64,000 nt of DNA from Myrica gale (lineage: Eukaryota; Streptophyta; Magnoliopsida; Fagales; Myricaceae), in assembly GCA_963930655.1 (NCBI GenBank), contig OZ005620.1, positions 3,239,001 to 3,303,000 on the forward strand, given 5' to 3'. The notes under the pieces were generated by a model, which ran no database searches, was not told the origin of the DNA, and was given only the letters and a program-made list of their open reading frames with translations. Shown one piece after another: positions 59,071 to 64,000 of this stretch; positions within the stretch are counted from its first letter, which is position 1, and each line of letters starts with the position of its first letter. A program made the position numbers and the translations under genes.

Positions 59071-62000
59071 AACTATAGGGCTGTCCGCTCAATTATTGCA
59101 CAATCATTGAGCGAGACTTGATGACCGTTTCATATCCCAAAAAGAGAGATCTAGTAAAACTTAATGAGAAATTGAAGGTCGTGTTAGAGATAATAATTAA
59201 TCTCATAAGTCCTAACCAATCATAAGAATTGCATGCATCTGATCTCATGTTAACGTTTCTCCTGTCATTTTTTACCTCTTAATCAATATAATTCTTTCAT
59301 TGGAGAAAATAAAAGAAATTGAAAAATCTAAATTAATTCCAGTACTCCTCTGTGGAGTTGGCGATCCAGGTTGCTTTGCTTGTTTAAATTAATGGTAGTC
59401 TTAATTATGACCAAACTGATCACCCTTTTGCTTAGAAGCAATTACCTGCTTTCTTTAAACATGGAGGTTGCGGCTGATGACCGAGCTAGCTAGCTAGTCT
59501 AATACACGTGCATGGTTCGACAAGCTTTTATTAATTATATTAGGCACGTCTGCTTGTCGTAGTCAACAAATGATGCAATTAGGAACTCTTCATTTTGAAC
59601 TCATCAACGTTTGACTTCAAAAGCCAGATCATTGGAGTTAGAGAAGACCTGGCCAATATTTGTACGCAACAAACGCTAAGATGTTTTATTGATTTACACA
59701 TTTTTTTCAACACTCACGACTTTTTCAGTTTTGCCCCTTGGCCAAACAAGAAAACCCAACTAAAAAAAATGAAGGGATAGTATAAAAGATCCACTTAACC
59801 TATAACAATTCATTTGGAAATCCAATAGATTTGACTAATTAACCACGTCGGGGCTTCTAAGTTTTAAGAAGAAAAGGTGCTGCGTTCATACATGCACTTA
59901 ATTCTAGTCGTCTTGTAACTGGATCCTAAGGGATATCCTTAACTAGGAGTCATAGGTGATGTTTGATGCCCTAATATTTTAAGGTTTCAAAATTTCCAGC
60001 AAACTAAACACACTCTAAAATTTGTAATATTTACACACTCCAAGCTTTTCAGAAACTCTAATAAATCTCAATATCTAAAATATTCTCAAAATTTTGATAA
60101 TATTCCTCGAAATATTTGCAAACAAATAATTTGTTTACCTGAAATTATGGTTGCAGATATCTTTTGTGCTTTTGTTTTTCTTTACTTTGGATCTAAAATT
60201 TCAAAGGGATACGACACCTTGCTGCAATTTTGAGGTGATGTTTGTTTGTTAAAATGTTAGTGGTAGAAATGTTGGTGTTGAAGTTTGTGAAAAATTGAAG
60301 AAATAGATGAATTAAATAAATTTTTTATATTTATTTAGAATAAAAAGTGACGATTGAGGGAGAGAATTTTGTGATATTATTTTATTGATACCAAAATATT
60401 AGGAGCCCAACGGTTAGCAATGAGAGTAAATTGACCGCCATAAAATACTGCATGGAACTGTGAAAGTCGAGAATCTTGAACCCGGCCCGTTCTCAATCTC
60501 TGCATAGATGACCTAATGTTAACCACCACCCAACATCTATTTAATTTTCTCCGCCGGGAGCGGCCACCGTCAAGCATTTTTTAATTTCTCGCCAAGCGTA
60601 GTGTGTGGCATACATGCATGCTTGCGTTTTGTTTGTTTTTATATATAGACTAGACGATATTATCCATAATGATGCTTAATGAGTTCAGTGGTTTATATTC
60701 AAAGTTTTTCAGTCAATATATTTCGCAGCAATTCGCACCATGTGCTACGGAAGGTTTGAAATATGGAGTCTGACACTTCGAATAGTGACAGAAGTGCGGA
60801 TCAGGATCACAGCTACAAACGGCTAGATTATTGGAAGAGTCACAAAGTGACACAAACTGTATAATATATGTGGCCAGAAATAACTGAAGATTAATGCATT
60901 CGGATATCTTCTGTGGGGGATTCAGTGAAGTTGGACGTAGACGTTTTGAGCAATTTCATTTGCCTCCTGATATCAGGTTGTCAATAACGATATATATAGC
61001 TAGCTAGCTTTTGATACCGGCTGTGGTACCTGAGGCTACTTGGACAACTTCTGTAGGAAGTCTGACATAATCTGCGCTCAGGAAATTTTTTCAGTTTACC
61101 TTCCTTAACCTGAGCCCTCGTTTATGTTTTTACTATGTGGTAAGCTTGAACTAATGTCAAGTTGCTCATGGGGGACCGAATCCAGACAGAAAAAGGATAG
61201 AATTTCACTAATACTGCGGCCCCCGCCCCGGCCCCGGCCCCCGCCCCGGCCCCGGCCCCATGGCCTCTATAAGCTTTGGTCAAATGCATTGAAGGGGGAT
61301 AGTGAAGCAAGACAAGTGGCTTCGCGCGGCCCTTCTGTTGACGGGACATTATAATTAATGCAATGCAGGCTATCCTTCCGTGTATATTTCAGGCCGTAGC
61401 GAGGTGGCGAGATTCACGCGACTGTCGAGTGTCGGGTCACTATTATTATCCTTTTTCTTTTCTTTTCTTTTTTCATGAGCAAAATATGCACTCTCTTCAC
61501 CTCTGTGGGTTCCGAAGCAACCTCAAATCCAAGTGCGCCCAGTTTGAACGTGGAGATTCAAACCTTGGTGAGCAATATTATCAGAAATATATCCACTCGA
61601 TTATTAGCAAATGTGTCCTAAGAGACTTACTCCTATATCCTGAGAGATATGTCTTATGTTTAGTTTAATTAACCCCAATACCAACTATTATTGTTGATCA
61701 CGACTTGACGTAGGGTAGCCTCATAATCTGCAAATTAAGAGAATGCCATCCGATGAATTAGATACGTTGTTGCATTTTCTCTTATTTGTATTAATTTGTT
61801 GCGAGATGATATTTTAGTTTCATATTAATTATTTTCTTTCTTAATTTTGCTCCCTAAGGTTGCTTCTTCTTTTCTTTTCTTTTTTGAAAAAAAAATTATA
61901 CTTTACATCCTCTCAACCTCACAACAAACTATAAAATTATACTTTACATCCTCTCAACCTCACACCAAACTATCAACAACGCGTTAGAGGATATAATTCA

Positions 62001-62998
62001 AATAATAAAATCTTTCACTTTCTATCAGTTTAAGCTTTTGAGATGAGTGATAGATTCACATTGTATCAAAATTATGGTCATGATTTAACTCTGCATTCTA
62101 CCTTAATTTTAATTATATTGTACTATATTTTTAATTAAATAATGCACGTATTCGACTTCTCAATTAAAGGAGAGTCTGTTCTCTCAACCGCCGCTTATTT
62201 TTGTTATTAAAAAAATATCAGAATTACATGTAGTTATAATCTAGTTACATAGTTTTAAATGTAGCACAAAATTTATGAGAATATAAATTTTTCTTTAAAA
62301 CTCCAATTTATTGTTTCAAATTTGGCCATTCTAGTATGTATAATGCATAGTAGCTTTTCTCGGTTCTTCGTTAAGTATTTTTAAATTCTCTATAATCGTT
62401 ATTTATTCTATCCTTAATTGAAATATTTAAAATACTGATTGCATGAAAATATATAACACGTTATTTTATTTAAAAATATAAAATAATTTTACAATTTCAA
62501 ATACAGCCCCTAAAGATGACTTTTTTGGTTTTTGGTGTACACATTTCACATTAGGTGTCAAATGTACTTGTATTCTTCCTTTAATATAACTTTTTACCAG
62601 TGAACAAGCAAATATATATTATCTATTTGACCCATACATACCACCCCCAAGCACCAGTCAATTGACATTGAAGAAAACACTACCAATTTTCAGTTAAGGC
62701 GAACCCTAAAACCAAAGGACCATATTTGCAAAAAAAACAAAAACTCATATATTCTACCTTCCATTTTTTGGATGAACATGGGTTTAATTTCAAACCCTCG
62801 CAAATATGATAAATTCAGGAACATGAGCACATGCATGCAGTCATGCTTGATATACCCTTGCAAGTATTTATTAAAATAAAATTCTTTTATTTTTCCAAGT
62901 CGTTCATCTTTTGACAGATGAAACAGAGAATTATCAAATCAAAAGATTGAAATAATCTCACACGAGAATTATCAAACTTATTATTTTGAGAAAAATTA
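59071..62998. other. Gene-poor stretch with MITE remnants
   Basis: 59953-60130 and 60234-60400 look like MITEs with TGATGTTTG-type ends. 61217-61260 is a GC hexamer array (listed). 61912-61975 is a 42-bp tandem duplication (TATACTTTACATCCTCTCAA). No gene supported; the 62-63 kb part is AT-rich and lies downstream of the ERF gene. Confidence 0.35.
61217..61261. repeat. (CCCCGG)n-type minisatellite
   Basis: Alternating CCCCGG and CCCCCG units, about seven, in an otherwise AT-rich background. The minus strand is G-rich (GGGGCC-like) and could form a G-quadruplex. ORFs on both strands across it (Pro-Arg and Gly-Ala repeats) are by-products. Confidence 0.9.
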
Positions 62999-63232
62999 AG
63001 GGATAAATGTAAAATTGGTTCATGTGATATACGCAAAAATCGATTTAGTCCCTGTGATATGAAAATCATCGATTTAATCCTTGTGATTTCAAAAAGTGAT
63101 AAAATCAGTCTCTGATGGAGGGCCAATAACAAACGAAAATAGAATCACAGAGACTAAATCAATATTTTTCATATCACAAGGAATAAATCGATTTTTGCGT
63201 ATAGGACTGATTTTGCATTTATCCTAAAAATT
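62999..63232. mobile_element. Fold-back MITE downstream of the ERF gene
   Basis: AGGGATAAATGTAAAATTGG at the left pairs with TTTTGCATTTATCCT at the right; the inner arms GCAAAAATCGATTTAGTC and AATCGATTTTTGCG also pair. About 230 bp, non-coding, only about 60 bp beyond the ERF stop codon. Confidence 0.75.
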
Positions 63233-63294
63233 AAAAATATACATTCCCAAAAAAAATACATTTTCCTTCCTAATATGAGCAGGAATTTAAATGC

Positions 63295-64000
63295 TCATAC
63301 AACCATAAGCTGTGGAAAACCAAATGGTGGGTGAGGAGATAAGGGCGAAAGCGGTGGAACGTTAAAAATTTCTGTAACATCACCGTTCCACACCGCTGTC
63401 CAGCTTGACGGTGTAAGCGGGATATCTCTCAAAGAGCTGACCTTGTCGTCGGATTCCGTCGGCCTCTCCTTCTTGACCACCACCACCGCCATCTCATCCT
63501 CCTGATCACGACGTCGTTTTTTCACGCTGGCCTCGGCCATCAGTGGCTCGGACTTGCCTGCTTCGAGAGGGAAGTTGAGGATGGCTTTTGACCCCCGGAG
63601 CTTGAACGCGGCTCGGTCGTAGGCCTTGGCGGCTTCGATAGCCGTGTTGAAGGTCCCAAGCCAGACACGCGAGCCCCGACGGGTAGGATCTCGAATCTCA
63701 GCCGCGTACTTGCCCCAAGGTCGTTGTCGGACCCCTCTGTAGTGCCTTTTCTCTTCGACACTCGCATTTTCCTGTACGAACACCGGCGGATCCACTTGGC
63801 CACTCGGGTTGCCGAAATGGATCCACTCGGTTTTGCTTTTTCTAGGGACCGAGATCGTCAACGAAGGTTTACGATTCGTTTGAGCTTTTGATTCGAATTC
63901 GAAGCTAGTGGCATTCGAGTGGGAGTAGGATGTCGAAGTTTGAGTAATCGGGACAGGAAGGTCCACCATGTGAGGTTTAGCTTCGAACTCAAATGAATCA
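63295..64000 (-). CDS. AP2/ERF transcription factor, ERF5/6-like (group IX), 5' end outside the window
   Basis: The frame is open up to the right edge: 10 codons ([10 protein letters not shown]) precede the Met at 63969, so the real start is probably outside. The AP2/ERF domain starts with [20 protein letters not shown] and continues [20 protein letters not shown] to ILNFPLE; the Ala and Asp of the ERF subfamily are present (KYAAEIRD). It binds GCC-box-type promoter elements. A basic KKRRR stretch follows, and the C-terminus has [18 protein letters not shown], the Ser-Pro motif recognised in ERF5/6-type proteins as a MAP-kinase target site. These factors activate ethylene-, jasmonate- and pathogen-responsive genes. 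No intron is seen, as usual for the group. The family call is firm; exact orthology is not. Confidence 0.92.
   Translation of the reverse strand, partial: DSFEFEAKPHMVDLPVPITQTSTSYSHSNATSFEFESKAQTNRKPSLTISVPRKSKTEWIHFGNPSGQVDPPVFVQENASVEEKRHYRGVRQRPWGKYAAEIRDPTRRGSRVWLGTFNTAIEAAKAYDRAAFKLRGSKAILNFPLEAGKSEPLMAEASVKKRRRDQEDEMAVVVVKKERPTESDDKVSSLRDIPLTPSSWTAVWNGDVTEIFNVPPLSPLSPHPPFGFPQLMVV

Noticed and set aside
61122-61354. Gly-Ala and Pro-Arg repeat ORFs
   Set aside because: They are by-products of the CCCCGG array.
63540-63803. 87-codon ORF on the minus strand
   Set aside because: Another frame of the ERF gene across the AP2 domain.

Overview
This window looks like nuclear DNA of a core-eudicot plant, probably a woody species; I cannot name the genus. 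The evidence is AT-rich sequence with GT-AG introns, small dispersed exons and plant-specific families: NB-ARC/LRR resistance genes, a GUB_WAK_bind protein, a DUF761 protein, an AP2/ERF factor and a NUDT8-type Nudix hydrolase. The spacers are full of MITEs, fold-back elements, a hAT element and a gene-capturing TIR element. I saw no bacterial, organellar, CRISPR or viral content, and no tRNA or rRNA gene.

Layout. 1-1.8 kb (-): 5' part of an NB-ARC (NLR) gene running off the left edge. 1.9-6.9 kb: fold-back elements and small duplications. 6.9-8.7 kb (-): single-exon DUF761 protein with an N-terminal membrane anchor and a polyproline tract. 10.8-11.1 kb (-): an orphan 3' exon. 11.08-13.79 kb: an internally deleted hAT transposon with an 8-bp target duplication; it carries a 378-bp palindromic array built on TGTCGACA. 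15.5-19.7 kb (+): six-exon PTPMT1-type dual-specificity phosphatase (phosphatidylglycerophosphate phosphatase), with a 479-bp tandem duplication in intron 1. 21.9-29.1 kb (-): twelve-exon palmitoyl-protein thioesterase. 31.2-33.9 kb (+): an NLR-like (N-terminal domain, winged helix, LRR) pseudogene split by a 1.36-kb TIR transposon. 35.3-37.5 kb (-): two-exon secreted GUB_WAK_bind/TM protein with no kinase or RING domain. 39.3-42.8 kb (-): four-exon deSI-like (PPPDE) peptidase. 44.06-46.30 kb: a Pack-MULE-like element carrying a broken glyoxalase-like gene fragment. 48.5-52.1 kb (-): nine-exon NUDT8-like Nudix hydrolase. 52.8-63.2 kb: gene-poor, with MITEs, fold-backs and tandem duplications, one of them 279 bp and apparently perfect. 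63.3-64 kb (-): ERF5/6-like AP2/ERF gene, cut by the right edge.

The genes do not form a pathway; this is an ordinary eukaryotic neighbourhood of unrelated housekeeping and defence genes. The exon models of the PTPMT, PPT, deSI and Nudix genes were assembled by hand: every splice junction keeps frame, and every donor is GT except one GC donor in the PPT gene. The most interesting material is in the mobile DNA: the disrupted NLR, the palindromic array inside the hAT element, the gene-capturing TIR element, and a set of tiny poly(A)-tailed insertions (14-21 bp) flanked by 13-16-bp target duplications.
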